From NCBI RefSeq assembly GCF_001507335.1, contig NZ_LMAH01000007.1, forward strand, positions 124,001 to 188,000: 64,000 nucleotides of DNA, written 5' to 3'. Source of the stretch: Chryseobacterium sp. JAH (GTDB lineage Bacteria > Bacteroidota > Bacteroidia > Flavobacteriales > Weeksellaceae). Positions within the stretch are counted from its first letter, which is position 1, and every line of letters begins with the position of its first letter. A model generated the notes under the pieces. That model searched no databases and was not told where the DNA came from. It worked only from the letters and a program-made list of their open reading frames with translations. The position numbers were made by a program, and so were the translations under genes. Positions 1-10,545 of the stretch are shown piece after piece.

Positions 1-873
1 TACAAAAATCAGTTTACAGCAGATCCTACTGTTACCTTAACCTTTCATTCTACTTTAACTAATGCTCAGGCAGGAACCAATGCAATTGCACCACAGCAAG
101 TTATTACCACTACAGGAACTTATTTCATAAGATTTACCAGCAATAATGCTTGTCCCAATACAGGAACTTTAACCGTCACTTTAAAATCCGGAAAAAAATC
201 AGACACATTAAGAGATCAGCTTGTTTGCTCGGGTGAAAAGGCTACCTTAAACGCCGGCGCAGGATTCACCTCTTATTTATGGAGTACAGGAGCAACAACT
301 CCTTCTATTACTGTTGGTGAAGGAATTTATTTTGTTGATTTAGGTTTTAACGGCTGTGTTTACAGACAACAGGTAACTGTTACTACGGCGCAGTCACCTG
401 TGATTACAAGCATTCAGGTCACTGCTTCTAATGCTGTAGTCTATGTAACGGGAGGTACACCTACTTATCAATATTCTCTAAACGGAATTGATTATCAGTC
501 ATCAAATACTTTCAGCGGACTTACAAGAGGTCCACATACAGTATATGTTTTGGGAGCAGACGGTTGCCGACCCATAATAAAAGAATTCCTTATTCTCAAT
601 CTTGTGAACGCAATTACACCCAATGGAGACGGTCACAATGACGTTTTGAACTATTCTGATCTCAGAGTAAAGCAAAATGTAACAATAGAAGTTGTAGATC
701 GCTATGGAGCAGCTATATACAAATCTTCTGACAAAAATTATATCTGGGACGGAAAAGCAGGTGGAAGAACACTATCAACAGGAACATATTGGTATATTTT
801 GAACTGGACAGAGCCTGACACAAAATTACCAGTTTCGCATTCTGGCTGGCTCTTAATTAAGAATAGAGAATAA
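1..873 (+). CDS. T9SS type B sorting domain protein, C-terminal part (5' truncated)
   Basis: The frame is open from the first base of the window to the stop at 871-873, so this is the tail of a larger gene. The visible 290 residues align well with the end of the protein at 7126-10545: the last part of a beta-rich repeat, then a module with LNAGAGFTSYLWSTGATT, then the C-terminal domain starting AITPNGDGHNDVLNYSDL and ending GWLLIKNRE. The ITPNGDGxND block is the hallmark of the gliding-motility-associated (CHU_C, type B) sorting domain recognised by the type IX secretion system, so the product should be exported to the cell surface. The likely role is adhesion or surface binding, by inference from its paralogs. 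No terminator is seen before the next gene. Confidence 0.9.
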   Translation, partial: YKNQFTADPTVTLTFHSTLTNAQAGTNAIAPQQVITTTGTYFIRFTSNNACPNTGTLTVTLKSGKKSDTLRDQLVCSGEKATLNAGAGFTSYLWSTGATTPSITVGEGIYFVDLGFNGCVYRQQVTVTTAQSPVITSIQVTASNAVVYVTGGTPTYQYSLNGIDYQSSNTFSGLTRGPHTVYVLGADGCRPIIKEFLILNLVNAITPNGDGHNDVLNYSDLRVKQNVTIEVVDRYGAAIYKSSDKNYIWDGKAGGRTLSTGTYWYILNWTEPDTKLPVSHSGWLLIKNRE

Positions 874-921
874 ATATTAAAATTTCTTTAGCATTTATTA
901 ACAATATATTAAATATTATAT

Positions 922-929
922 TAATTTTG
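922..929 (+). promoter_or_regulatory. -7 box (TAATTTTG)
   Basis: Matches the Bacteroidota consensus TAnnTTTG, 24 nt upstream of the ATG at 953. The leader that follows shares AAATCCTAATTCCA with the leader of the next paralog. No convincing -33 TTG is seen. Confidence 0.6.
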
Positions 930-952
930 TACAAATCCTAATTCCATAATTT

Positions 953-3900
953 ATGAAAAGATTTCTACTCGGCTTAGTATTAGTTTTTCTTTCGTTCAAC
1001 TCTCTATTTGCACAGAGAGACACAGAACATTGGATTGCTCCGTATTATGCAACTATGTCAGGCTATACAACTAAAGTATACTTATCTACCGATTCAACAA
1101 CCCCATTCACTGTCAACATCTACAGTAATAACGCATTACTTGCTGGCGGTACTATCACGATTAGCAAAAATAATCCGGCAACTTTCGATATTCCGGACAC
1201 CGCTATCTCATCTAATACCACGGCTGATGTTTTTAATGTTATTACTAAGGGGCTTTATCTGCAGGGCGCTAAACCATTTTACTGTACACTCAGAATGGCA
1301 CAATTTGCACATGGAGAAATTGTAACGAGTAAAGGAAAAGCAGGCCTTGGAAAAGAATTTTATGTAGCTAATACCCCGTCTTCTTCAACATTTAATAACT
1401 TTACTGCAGGAGTTTTAGCAACAGAAAATAATACTGTAGTTACAGCAACATGGAATGGAACAGTTAACTTTTTTGCAGGAAGTCCTGCAGGAAGTACAAC
1501 CACTTTCACCTTAAATAAAGGACAATCTTTTATTTTTGCAGGTAATACTTCAACAACAGCACCTTTTATGGGGGCCAAAATTGTTTCCGATAAACCTATC
1601 ACACTTACCAACGGAAACGTTAACGGAAATTTCGCCAATGCGCCATCAGGATCAGATGCAATATTAGATCAATCTGTGCCTGTAGAAAGATTGGGAAGTA
1701 CATTTGCAATGGTAAGAACCAAATCTTCAACATCAGATCTGGAAGGAGGCATTGTAATAGCAACTGAAAACAATACCCAAATATTCTTAAATGGAGCGAC
1801 AACACCAGTAGCAACTATTAACCAAGGTCAATGGTACAGAATTTCTGGAGATGCTTATCAGTTGCAAGGAACTAATGCCCATTATAACATGCTCGTTAGT
1901 ACTTCTAAAAATGTATACTTATATCAGTTGGTTTCAGTAAATAATCAAGAAGCAACTTGTGGTTTTAACTACATCCCGCCATTGAACTGTTTTTTACCAA
2001 GAAAAATTGATGAGATTGGTAAGATAAACGAAATGCCAAACATTACCTCTGCCATTACTTTAAAACTAAATATAATAACTGAAGCTGGTGCTGTAGTTAC
2101 ATACAGCAGCAATGGAGGACCTGCTACACCTCCTACACCAGCTCAGGGTCCGTATCCGCTTACCGGTAACTCAGCTTGGGTAACTTACGCTATTGAAGAC
2201 ATTACAGGAAATGTAACAATACTCTCTAATAAAGCAGTAACTGCCGGAATTAATGGTGGATATAGTACTGCCGGATACGGTGGTTATTTCGCTGGATTCT
2301 CTTCAATTCCTGTAATTGCTAAGCAAACAGGAGACTGCGTTCCTGGAATTGTTTTGGAAGTGGATGACGGTTATGAAACGTACCAGTGGAATTTGAATGG
2401 CAATCCTATCCCCGGAGCTACATCATATACATATACACCAGCAGTTGGAGGCAATTACACCGTTAAAGTAACGATGGGTACTTGCCCTCCAGTGACAACA
2501 CCAATTTATAAAGTTTTTACTTGTTTACAGCAAACCACACAAACCATTTACATTTGTGGAACCAAAGTAATCACGCCTACATTTACCAATTCTACTCAGG
2601 CACCATTAGGAAGTACAGTTACCATTATCACTCAACCTACTCATGGTACTGCAACCATAAATCCTTCGACAGGAGTTATTACGTACATTCCTCAGCCGGG
2701 ATATCTTGGGCCAGATGTCATCATCTATAAATTCTGTGGTAATACTCCCGAATTCGCAGATTGCGAACAGGTTACTTTAAACTTAAATTTGGTACCGTTT
2801 GTACTTACAGACAGAACGATTAAGGCATGCCAGTATGCAGGGAAAGGATTTTTTGATCTTACGACAGCTAACGTAACAGACAATTCTGTACCGACTACTA
2901 AAAAATTCTATCCTACATTAGCTGATCTTAATGCTAATACAAATCAAATCAGCAACCCAACAAATTACTTCTCAGGAGCAGGTTTTGTCTATGTAAGAGT
3001 AACAACATCAGAAGGCTGCGTTGGAAATGCAAAAATTACCCTTGACTTCTTCCCTACTCCAGTGGTGAACGAGGCAACATTAACCGTATGTTTTATTGAA
3101 AATAATGAAACTAAAGGTCAGTTTGATTTAACATCAGCAGTTATAACGAACGAATCTCCGGTAACGAAAAAATATTACCCAACATTTACAGACGCCAGCA
3201 ATGGAACTAATGAAATTATGAGTCCTATTCCTACGGTTTATATCTCAGGTAACGGCGCTGTTTATGCTAGAGTATTTAACTCAAACCAATGCTACGCAAT
3301 TGCTAAAATTAATCTGAAGGTAACACCTCCTAAGAGATCAACAGTATTAGCAGATAAATTTATCTGTATTGATGACAGAACGACTCTAGATGCAGGAGCA
3401 GGCTTCCAGTCTTACTTATGGAACACCGGAGCAACTACACAGACGATTCAGGGAGTACCTGTTGGCAGCTACTGGGTAATTCTTGAAAATGAAGGATGTT
3501 TTATAAAACAGGCAGTAAGCGTTAAAAAAGCAAACGAACCTGTAATTACATCTATAGATATTTCTAATAACACTGCGACTGTAAACGTAGAAGCAGGAAC
3601 TGCACCTTACAAATATGCGGTTGATGTACCTACAAACTGGCAGGATTCAAACGTATTTACTAATCTATCAAGAGGTCAGCATACGTTTTACGTGAAAGAT
3701 GCTTTGGATTGTACACCTATTTCTGTTGAATTGACAGTACCAAACTTGGTTAATGCAATTACTCCAAACGGAGATAATGTGAATGATATCTTAGATTACA
3801 GTGAATTGGCTTACAAAGGGAACCTAACGTTCGTAATCTATGACAGATACGGTAATAAACTATTTACCGGTGACAAATCAAACAATTACAAGTGGGACGG

Positions 3901-4024
3901 AAAATTTGCAGGTAAAGGAATTCTTACTGGAACTTACTGGTACCACATTAACTGGACTGAACCTAATGTACAGAAAACTCCTATAAAATATACCGGTTGG
4001 ATATTGGTAAAACATAGAGAATAA
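953..4024 (+). CDS. IgGFc-binding-like, T9SS type B secreted surface protein
   Basis: 1023 residues with a signal peptide (about 1-20, ending FAQ). Residues about 60-455 resemble the IgGFc-binding protein N-terminal domain family: repeated ATENNT...NKGQSF and SDKPITLTNGN-type blocks. Then come an Ig-like module (about 461-530, YETYQWNLNG), a cadherin-like stretch (about 540-610), two copies of a repeat of about 88 residues (about 613-700 and 701-790), a YLWNTGATT module (about 812-880) and a type B sorting domain (from about 934, AITPNGDNVND). Export by the type IX system and anchoring on the surface follow from that C-terminus. The ligand is unknown, and the IgG link is only the family name. 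It has its own promoter and a strong terminator, so it is a single-gene unit in the tandem array. Confidence 0.88.
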   Translation: MKRFLLGLVLVFLSFNSLFAQRDTEHWIAPYYATMSGYTTKVYLSTDSTTPFTVNIYSNNALLAGGTITISKNNPATFDIPDTAISSNTTADVFNVITKGLYLQGAKPFYCTLRMAQFAHGEIVTSKGKAGLGKEFYVANTPSSSTFNNFTAGVLATENNTVVTATWNGTVNFFAGSPAGSTTTFTLNKGQSFIFAGNTSTTAPFMGAKIVSDKPITLTNGNVNGNFANAPSGSDAILDQSVPVERLGSTFAMVRTKSSTSDLEGGIVIATENNTQIFLNGATTPVATINQGQWYRISGDAYQLQGTNAHYNMLVSTSKNVYLYQLVSVNNQEATCGFNYIPPLNCFLPRKIDEIGKINEMPNITSAITLKLNIITEAGAVVTYSSNGGPATPPTPAQGPYPLTGNSAWVTYAIEDITGNVTILSNKAVTAGINGGYSTAGYGGYFAGFSSIPVIAKQTGDCVPGIVLEVDDGYETYQWNLNGNPIPGATSYTYTPAVGGNYTVKVTMGTCPPVTTPIYKVFTCLQQTTQTIYICGTKVITPTFTNSTQAPLGSTVTIITQPTHGTATINPSTGVITYIPQPGYLGPDVIIYKFCGNTPEFADCEQVTLNLNLVPFVLTDRTIKACQYAGKGFFDLTTANVTDNSVPTTKKFYPTLADLNANTNQISNPTNYFSGAGFVYVRVTTSEGCVGNAKITLDFFPTPVVNEATLTVCFIENNETKGQFDLTSAVITNESPVTKKYYPTFTDASNGTNEIMSPIPTVYISGNGAVYARVFNSNQCYAIAKINLKVTPPKRSTVLADKFICIDDRTTLDAGAGFQSYLWNTGATTQTIQGVPVGSYWVILENEGCFIKQAVSVKKANEPVITSIDISNNTATVNVEAGTAPYKYAVDVPTNWQDSNVFTNLSRGQHTFYVKDALDCTPISVELTVPNLVNAITPNGDNVNDILDYSELAYKGNLTFVIYDRYGNKLFTGDKSNNYKWDGKFAGKGILTGTYWYHINWTEPNVQKTPIKYTGWILVKHRE

Positions 4025-4049
4025 TAAATTAATTTTTCTAAAAAAAGAA

Positions 4050-4076
4050 GCCACAACAAAGAGTTGTGGCTTTTTT
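4050..4076 (+). terminator. Intrinsic terminator
   Basis: Perfect 8-bp stem GCCACAAC/GTTGTGGC with loop AAAGA, followed by six T. It closes the 953-4024 gene. Confidence 0.9.
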
Positions 4077-4133
4077 GCGTCACATTAATAAAAATATTTT
4101 AATAATTTTCTGAAAACATATCATTTTTTACAT

Positions 4134-4141
4134 TATTTTTG
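4134..4141 (+). promoter_or_regulatory. -7 box (TATTTTTG)
   Basis: TAnnTTTG match 22 nt before the ATG at 4163. It is followed by the same AAATCCTAATTCCA leader as the preceding paralog, so the promoter region was duplicated with the gene. Confidence 0.6.
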
Positions 4142-4162
4142 TGAAATCCTAATTCCACGCTT

Positions 4163-7009
4163 ATGAAACAATTTCTACTCATTTTACTATTAATGATTAC
4201 GGGCTTCAATGTTTCTGCTCAAAGAGATACAGAGCACTGGATAGCACCTTTTTATGCATCTACAGCCAATACAGCCCAAGCATTATATCTTTCTACAGAT
4301 TCAGTGACACCTTTTGCAGTAACGGTATCCAGCAACAACATTGTTCTGGGAACTGTAACAATCAGTAAAGGAAGTCCCCAGACATATGTGGTATCCAATG
4401 CAAACATTTCAGCTACAACTGCCGGCGAAGCTTTTACTGTAATCAATAAAGGACTGTACCTGAATGGCCAAAAACCATTTTACTGTACTCTTAGGATGGT
4501 CAACAGTACTCAGCATGCCGAAATTCTTACCAGTAAAGGCAAGGCGGGAATTGGTAAGGAATTTTATGTTGCCGCTACTCCTTCACCTTTTACAAGTACC
4601 GGAAACAGTTTTACAGCGGGAGTACTGGCGACTGAAAATAACACAACAGTAACTGCAACCTGGAGCAACACTTTGCCGATAGCTTTTATTGGTGCTACTC
4701 CTCCTACAAACACCCATACTTTTACCCTTAATAAAGGGCAGTCTTTTGTTTTTGCAGGATCAGGAAGCCCTGCTTCCAATATGCAAAGCTTTATTGGTGC
4801 TAGAATTGTCGCCGATAAACCAATTACCTTAACAAATGGAAATGTTACCGGTAATTTTGGTACAGGATCAAGTTCAGGAGCAGATATAATTCTTGACCAG
4901 TCTGTTCCTTTGGAAAGATTAGGAAACACCTTCGCCATGGTAAAATCTCGATCTCCCAATGCTTCAGATATTGAGGGCGGAATCGTAGTAGCGACAGAAA
5001 ATAACACGCAGGTATTTATCAATGGTGCCGCTACTCCAGCAGCAACTTTAGGTGCAGGACAGTGGTACAGAATTTCGGGAAGTGATTACATTTTACAAGG
5101 AGGTACTCACAGCAACATGTTTATCAGTACCAGCAAAAATGTATATCTATATCAATTAGTATCTGTCGGGGGAAGCAATGCAACATGTGGGTTCAATTAC
5201 ATACCTCCGTTAAACTGTTTCTTACCCCGAAAGATTGATGAGATCGGAAAAATCAACGAAATGCCTACAGGTACCGCTGGAGCCAGCACAGTACCTACTG
5301 GCACAATTATTAAATTAAACATCTTAACTGAAGCCGGAGCTACTGTCACGGTCAGCACTAACGGAGGCCCTGCTACGCCACCAACTGCAGCTCAAGGACC
5401 ATATCCTGTAACAGGAAATACCAACTGGGTCACTTATGCACTGGAAGGTGTTACGGGTAATTTATCTATACAGTCTAACAAAGCAGTTACAGCAGGTCTT
5501 AATGGTGGATACAGCACTTCAGGATACGGTGGATACTTTGCAGGTTTCTCTTCTATTCCTCTTATTGCGAAGCAAACTGGAGACTGTATCCCAGGTCTTG
5601 TTTTGGAAGTGGATGATGGATATGATACTTACCAATGGTACAGAAACGGCATAGCCATCACCGGAGCGAACAGTTATTCATACACACCAACACAGTCTGG
5701 AAACTATACCGTGAGAATTACGGTAGGATCATGTCCTCCCGCAATTACTCCAGAATACAAAGTATTTACATGCCTTCAGACCACAACTGCAGCAAAAACA
5801 GTTTGTGAAGGTTATTTAAATATTGTTCCTGCATTCACTTCGTCTACACAGTCATTTGTTCCCAGCACGGTTCAGATTATAACGCCGCCAACGAATGGTA
5901 CGGCAATAGTAAATGCTACGACAGGTGTTATCGGGTACGTTCCTAACTTTGGTTTTGCAGGTACGGATACAATTACATACAAATTCTGTGGAAATGATCC
6001 TGAATTCGTAGATTGTGAACAAATTACATTAACACTTACAATCTCCGAGAGTCCAATTGTAAATGATGCAACTTTAAGAACCTGTTTCCTTGAAAACAAT
6101 ATTGCAACAGGATTATTTAATCTTACTACTGCCATCGTTACTACTCAGCTTGGTGTTACAAAAAAATATTATCCTTCATTAACAGATGCAAATAACCAGA
6201 CTAATGAAATCTTAACTCCGGCTAACTATATTGCACCGAACGGTGTAGTCTATGTCAGAGTAAGCAATGCCAACGGTTGTTATAGGGTTGCCGTAATCAC
6301 ATTAGTTGTTTTGCCTCCAGTACAATCTACCGTTTTGATTGATAAAGAAATCTGTATTGAGGATAAAACTACACTTGATGCAGGACCTGGGTTTGATGCA
6401 TATGCTTGGAGTACAGGCGCAACAACGCAGACCATTACGAATGTAACTGTTGGAACTTACTGGGTAGACCTGAAAACAGGAGACTGTACTACCAGACAGA
6501 CGGTAAAAGTGTACCCCACTCAACAACCTGTGATTTCGAATATTGAAGTTACGACCAATGATATTACCATATCTGTTGTTGGCGGAACAGCACCTTACAG
6601 GTATTCTATAGACAATATTAACTGGCAGGATTCTAATGTCTTTACTGACCTTACGAGAGGTGATGTAACTGTTTATGTAAAAGACAGTTTCGATTGTACA
6701 CCACTAGAAGTGACCATAACCGTTCCGAATATTGTTAATGTAATCACTCCAAACGGTGACGGCGTAAATGATGTACTTGATTATTCTGCTTTAGCAAACA
6801 AACCTAATTTAGTGTTGGGGATTTTTGACCGATACGGTGTGAAAATCTTCGAAGGAAACAAAGACGCTGGTTACAAATGGGACGGAGCCATTAATAAAAC
6901 CAAAAAAGTTTCTACCGGTAATTATTGGTTTAGCATCAGCTGGAACGAATCAAAAAACAAGACTCCAATCAAATTCTCAGGATGGATTTTAGTGAAAAAC
7001 AGAGAATAA
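4163..7009 (+). CDS. IgGFc-binding-like, T9SS type B secreted surface protein (paralog)
   Basis: 948 residues, closely related to the upstream paralog from the signal peptide (MKQFLLILLLMITGFNVSAQ) to the end. Many blocks are nearly identical, for example QSVPLERLGNTFAMV and CFLPRKIDEIGKINEMP. The domain order is the same: IgGFc-binding-like part, Ig-like module with DTYQWYRNG, one copy only of the 85-90 residue repeat (about 630-714), a YAWSTGATT module, and a type B sorting domain (VITPNGDGVND) ending GWILVKNRE. The predicted product is a type IX-secreted cell-surface protein. It is flanked by its own promoter and terminator. The lower repeat number is the main difference from its neighbours. 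Confidence 0.88.
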   Translation: MKQFLLILLLMITGFNVSAQRDTEHWIAPFYASTANTAQALYLSTDSVTPFAVTVSSNNIVLGTVTISKGSPQTYVVSNANISATTAGEAFTVINKGLYLNGQKPFYCTLRMVNSTQHAEILTSKGKAGIGKEFYVAATPSPFTSTGNSFTAGVLATENNTTVTATWSNTLPIAFIGATPPTNTHTFTLNKGQSFVFAGSGSPASNMQSFIGARIVADKPITLTNGNVTGNFGTGSSSGADIILDQSVPLERLGNTFAMVKSRSPNASDIEGGIVVATENNTQVFINGAATPAATLGAGQWYRISGSDYILQGGTHSNMFISTSKNVYLYQLVSVGGSNATCGFNYIPPLNCFLPRKIDEIGKINEMPTGTAGASTVPTGTIIKLNILTEAGATVTVSTNGGPATPPTAAQGPYPVTGNTNWVTYALEGVTGNLSIQSNKAVTAGLNGGYSTSGYGGYFAGFSSIPLIAKQTGDCIPGLVLEVDDGYDTYQWYRNGIAITGANSYSYTPTQSGNYTVRITVGSCPPAITPEYKVFTCLQTTTAAKTVCEGYLNIVPAFTSSTQSFVPSTVQIITPPTNGTAIVNATTGVIGYVPNFGFAGTDTITYKFCGNDPEFVDCEQITLTLTISESPIVNDATLRTCFLENNIATGLFNLTTAIVTTQLGVTKKYYPSLTDANNQTNEILTPANYIAPNGVVYVRVSNANGCYRVAVITLVVLPPVQSTVLIDKEICIEDKTTLDAGPGFDAYAWSTGATTQTITNVTVGTYWVDLKTGDCTTRQTVKVYPTQQPVISNIEVTTNDITISVVGGTAPYRYSIDNINWQDSNVFTDLTRGDVTVYVKDSFDCTPLEVTITVPNIVNVITPNGDGVNDVLDYSALANKPNLVLGIFDRYGVKIFEGNKDAGYKWDGAINKTKKVSTGNYWFSISWNESKNKTPIKFSGWILVKNRE

Positions 7010-7036
7010 GAAAAGTATTTCCAGAATAACAAAAAA

Positions 7037-7064
7037 ACCACGACTTTTAATCGTGGTTTTTTTT
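7037..7064 (+). terminator. Intrinsic terminator
   Basis: Stem ACCACGA/TCGTGGT with a 7-nt loop, followed by a run of T. It ends the 4163-7009 gene. Confidence 0.88.
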
Positions 7065-7098
7065 ATTTATTTTTAAATGATTCAACGCATATTATTAT

Positions 7099-7106
7099 TA
7101 AATTTG
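7099..7106 (+). promoter_or_regulatory. -7 box (TAAATTTG)
   Basis: TAnnTTTG match 20 nt before the ATG at 7126. The AAATCCTAATTCCA leader of the two upstream paralogs is only partly kept (AAATCTAAT). Confidence 0.6.
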
Positions 7107-7125
7107 TGATAAAATCTAATACAGA

Positions 7126-10100
7126 ATGAAGAAAATTTTATCTTTTTTTCTTATTTTTTACGTATTCTCTATTTCTTTCGCACAACTGGATAGAGAGCAT
7201 TGGTTTGCACCAATGATAGACAGAACAGGAAATCCTAATCCTTACCAAAAATTATATCTTTCAACAAACCGTACAACACCGTTTAATGTAACTATTTATA
7301 ACAATAATGTGGTAATAGGAACTGTAACGATAAGCAAAAACAATCCCCAGAAATTTGATGTTTTAAGAAGTTATATCATTACAACTTTACAAACTGATCT
7401 CTTCACTCCGGGTACAAAAGGCCTCTACGTGAAAGCCGATTTTCCTTTTTATGCCAATTTGAGGTTTTCAGTTTTCAATCACGCAGAAATCATTACCTCA
7501 AAAGGAATCCCCTCTACCGGAAAAAACTTCTTTGTTGCCAACGCTCCGATAACGGTAAGCAATGGTATTCTTAATTTCATGACCAGTATTCTGGCAACAG
7601 AAGACAACACAACGGTCACAGTGTCCGGTTATAAACCAACTGTGCAGTTTTCAAATGGAACTACAGGATTAACGAATCCCACCATGACTTTTATTTTGAA
7701 TAAAGGACAATCATATATCATTGACGGCATCGGAAATGTTGCGGGGAATTTTGATGGATTTATTGGCACTAAAATTACGGCGGATAAGCCCGTCAACATC
7801 ACCAATGGAAATTTCAATGGTCAATATTCCGGGAATGCACCAACGAGTTCAGATATTTTGATGGATCAATCTGTTCCTGTTGAGCAATTGGGAACCCAGT
7901 TTGCGTTGGTAAAAGGAAACGGAAGCATCGGGAGCAACATGGAAGGTGCTTTGGTTATTGCAACTCAGGATAATACTCAGGTTTACCTAAATAATGAAGG
8001 ATTACCGATTATCACACTAAACACCGGACAATATTACGTAGTTCCCGATACCAAATATCAATTGCAGGGTACGAGCCACTATAATATGTATATTAGGACC
8101 ACCAAAAACGCATACGTTTATCAGCTTTTGGCCGGAGATTCTGTAAGTGGAACCGAAATTGCGACTGGTGGATTCAATTTTATCCCGGCTTTGACTTGCT
8201 ATCTTCCTAAACAGATTAATGAAATTGGATTTATTAACGAAAATTTTGTTCATTCTAATGCAAATCCATCCGGAATACTTAATGTTCCTACAAAATTAAA
8301 TTTAGTTACAGAACGTGGTGCAACGGTAACCGTCAACGGTGTCACCCCTCCTGCCACTACAGGACCTTTTGATATGACCGGTTTAAATGCATGGGTAACC
8401 TACGGAATTCCCAATACTGTCGGAACAATTACTGTTGTTTCTACGAAAGCCATTACTGCTGGGATTACAGCCGGTAGTGATGCAGTAGGATATGGAGGTT
8501 TCTTCGCCGGATTTTCAACGCAACCGGTAATTTTAAAATCGGGAGGAGACTGCGTGCCCGGAATCGTTTTAACAGTTGATCCAATTATCTACGAAACTTA
8601 TCAATGGTACAGAAACGGCGTTCTCATTTCTGGCGCAACCTCTCCCTCCTACACACCCATACAATCAGGAAATTACACCTGTTCTGTAACGATGGGCAGC
8701 TGTGCACCACTTGTCACGCTCCCTTACAAAGTTTTAAATTGCCTCAAAGAGACCACTGCAAGTTTTAATATCTGCGATAACAAAATATTGACCCCTACAT
8801 TTACCACGTCTACGCAGACACCTGTAGCCTCAACGGTCGCGGTTACAACCGCCCCAACGTTAGGAACAGCAGTTATCAACACCACAAACGGCGTGATCAC
8901 TTACACAGTAACCAACCCTGCAGCAGGTGGAACAGATACCTTCACCTATACCTTCTGTGGTAACGATCCCAACTTTCCGGATTGTGAATCGGTAACCGTT
9001 ACACTCAACATTCAACCGGTAACGGTTAACAATGCAACTTTGACAGTTTGTAACATAAACGGCACAGGAACATTTAATTTAACCACAGCGAATGTCACTA
9101 ATAATACACCAGTTACCCAAACATATTACACAAGTTTACTGGCCGCACAGACAGAAAATGCTCTCGGACTCATCAGTGCTCCGACAAATTATCCTGCAGC
9201 TTCTGGAACGATCGTGTATGTTGTTGTAAAAAATACGACAGGCTGTAAAAATATCGCGGAGATTACACTAAATTTATTTCCTTTAGCAGTAGTTACACCA
9301 GGAACTTTTGGAAATCAATGTGACGAAAATCTTGATGGGACGGTGAACGTTGTTTTATCTGATATTACTCTATTAATTCTAAATAATCCTGCCTATTTTA
9401 CTAATGTGAGATATTATGCTCTATTAGCTGATGCAAACCTTGGAAACAATAATACACTTCCAAATAACTGGAGTTACACAGTAAACACTACGATTTACAT
9501 TCGTGTAGAATCTCCAAACGGATGCGCACCCGTCATTCAGCCTATCAACTTTACAGTAGGAACAAGATTACCATTATTAACTACTTCTCTGCTGACCACT
9601 TTCTGTGATGACGATTTGGATGGAAGCAAAGTGGTGAATCTTTCGCAATTTATATCACAATTCACAGCAGACCCATTGGTGACTGTAAGTTATCACGGAA
9701 CTTTGGCTGATGCACAGAATGACACGGCACCAATCAGTGGTACAGTAACACTTACGGGTACACAAACTTATTATATTCGATTTGAAAAAAATGGTTTCTG
9801 TCCGAATGTTGGAACGTTAAGAATTACACTGAAAATCCCAAAAAAATCCGACATTTTAGTTGATCAGCTTATTTGTCCGAAGACAAAAACAACGCTAGAT
9901 GCAGGCTCCGGATTTACAGCATACCTTTGGAATACTGGAGCTACTACTCCATCAATAACAAATGTCGGTGCAGGAAATTATTGGGTAGAACTTACTTTTG
10001 ACGGTTGTGTTTATAAACAGTTTGTGAATGTCTCTGAATCCGTTTTACCGGTCATAACCTCTATCGACATCAATGGTAGTACCGTAACCATAGGCGTTAC

Positions 10101-10545
10101 AGGCGGAACACCACCTTACGAATATTCATTAGATAACAATACCTGGCAAAGTTCAAATGTTTTTTACAATGTGCAGCAAGGCAATCACAAAATTTATGTG
10201 AGAGATTCTCAAAAATGTGATGTAGTAGAAAAAACTTTTGTACTCATTGATCTAATCAATACCATAACACCAAACGGAGATGGCCATAATGACGACATTG
10301 ATTATTCGGCATTAATGAGCAAAGACAATCTTGAATTCAGAATCTTTGATCGCTACGGAGCTGAATTATTTAGAGGGACACCTTCAAATAACTTTACTTG
10401 GGACGGGAAAATGAAAGGAAGACCTGTATCTACAGCTACCTATTGGTATTTCATTTCTTGGACAGAGTTTGGAAATACAACTACGGTAAAATACAGCAGT
10501 TGGCTTTTGGTAAAAAACAGAAATGACAGTCTTTGGGATAAATAA
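7126..10545 (+). CDS. IgGFc-binding-like, T9SS type B secreted surface protein (longest paralog)
   Basis: 1139 residues. Signal peptide 1-19 (ends SFAQ), IgGFc-binding-like part to about 480, Ig-like module (YETYQWYRNG), cadherin-like stretch, three repeat units of about 90 residues (about 631-719, 720-812, 815-905), a YLWNTGATT module and a type B sorting domain (TITPNGDGHND). The last two modules are closest to the truncated protein at 1-873, so genes one and four form one sub-pair and genes two and three another. The protein ends a few residues beyond the usual KNR end (NDSLWDK). Type IX export to the surface is expected. There is no clear terminator downstream. Confidence 0.88.
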   Translation: MKKILSFFLIFYVFSISFAQLDREHWFAPMIDRTGNPNPYQKLYLSTNRTTPFNVTIYNNNVVIGTVTISKNNPQKFDVLRSYIITTLQTDLFTPGTKGLYVKADFPFYANLRFSVFNHAEIITSKGIPSTGKNFFVANAPITVSNGILNFMTSILATEDNTTVTVSGYKPTVQFSNGTTGLTNPTMTFILNKGQSYIIDGIGNVAGNFDGFIGTKITADKPVNITNGNFNGQYSGNAPTSSDILMDQSVPVEQLGTQFALVKGNGSIGSNMEGALVIATQDNTQVYLNNEGLPIITLNTGQYYVVPDTKYQLQGTSHYNMYIRTTKNAYVYQLLAGDSVSGTEIATGGFNFIPALTCYLPKQINEIGFINENFVHSNANPSGILNVPTKLNLVTERGATVTVNGVTPPATTGPFDMTGLNAWVTYGIPNTVGTITVVSTKAITAGITAGSDAVGYGGFFAGFSTQPVILKSGGDCVPGIVLTVDPIIYETYQWYRNGVLISGATSPSYTPIQSGNYTCSVTMGSCAPLVTLPYKVLNCLKETTASFNICDNKILTPTFTTSTQTPVASTVAVTTAPTLGTAVINTTNGVITYTVTNPAAGGTDTFTYTFCGNDPNFPDCESVTVTLNIQPVTVNNATLTVCNINGTGTFNLTTANVTNNTPVTQTYYTSLLAAQTENALGLISAPTNYPAASGTIVYVVVKNTTGCKNIAEITLNLFPLAVVTPGTFGNQCDENLDGTVNVVLSDITLLILNNPAYFTNVRYYALLADANLGNNNTLPNNWSYTVNTTIYIRVESPNGCAPVIQPINFTVGTRLPLLTTSLLTTFCDDDLDGSKVVNLSQFISQFTADPLVTVSYHGTLADAQNDTAPISGTVTLTGTQTYYIRFEKNGFCPNVGTLRITLKIPKKSDILVDQLICPKTKTTLDAGSGFTAYLWNTGATTPSITNVGAGNYWVELTFDGCVYKQFVNVSESVLPVITSIDINGSTVTIGVTGGTPPYEYSLDNNTWQSSNVFYNVQQGNHKIYVRDSQKCDVVEKTFVLIDLINTITPNGDGHNDDIDYSALMSKDNLEFRIFDRYGAELFRGTPSNNFTWDGKMKGRPVSTATYWYFISWTEFGNTTTVKYSSWLLVKNRNDSLWDK

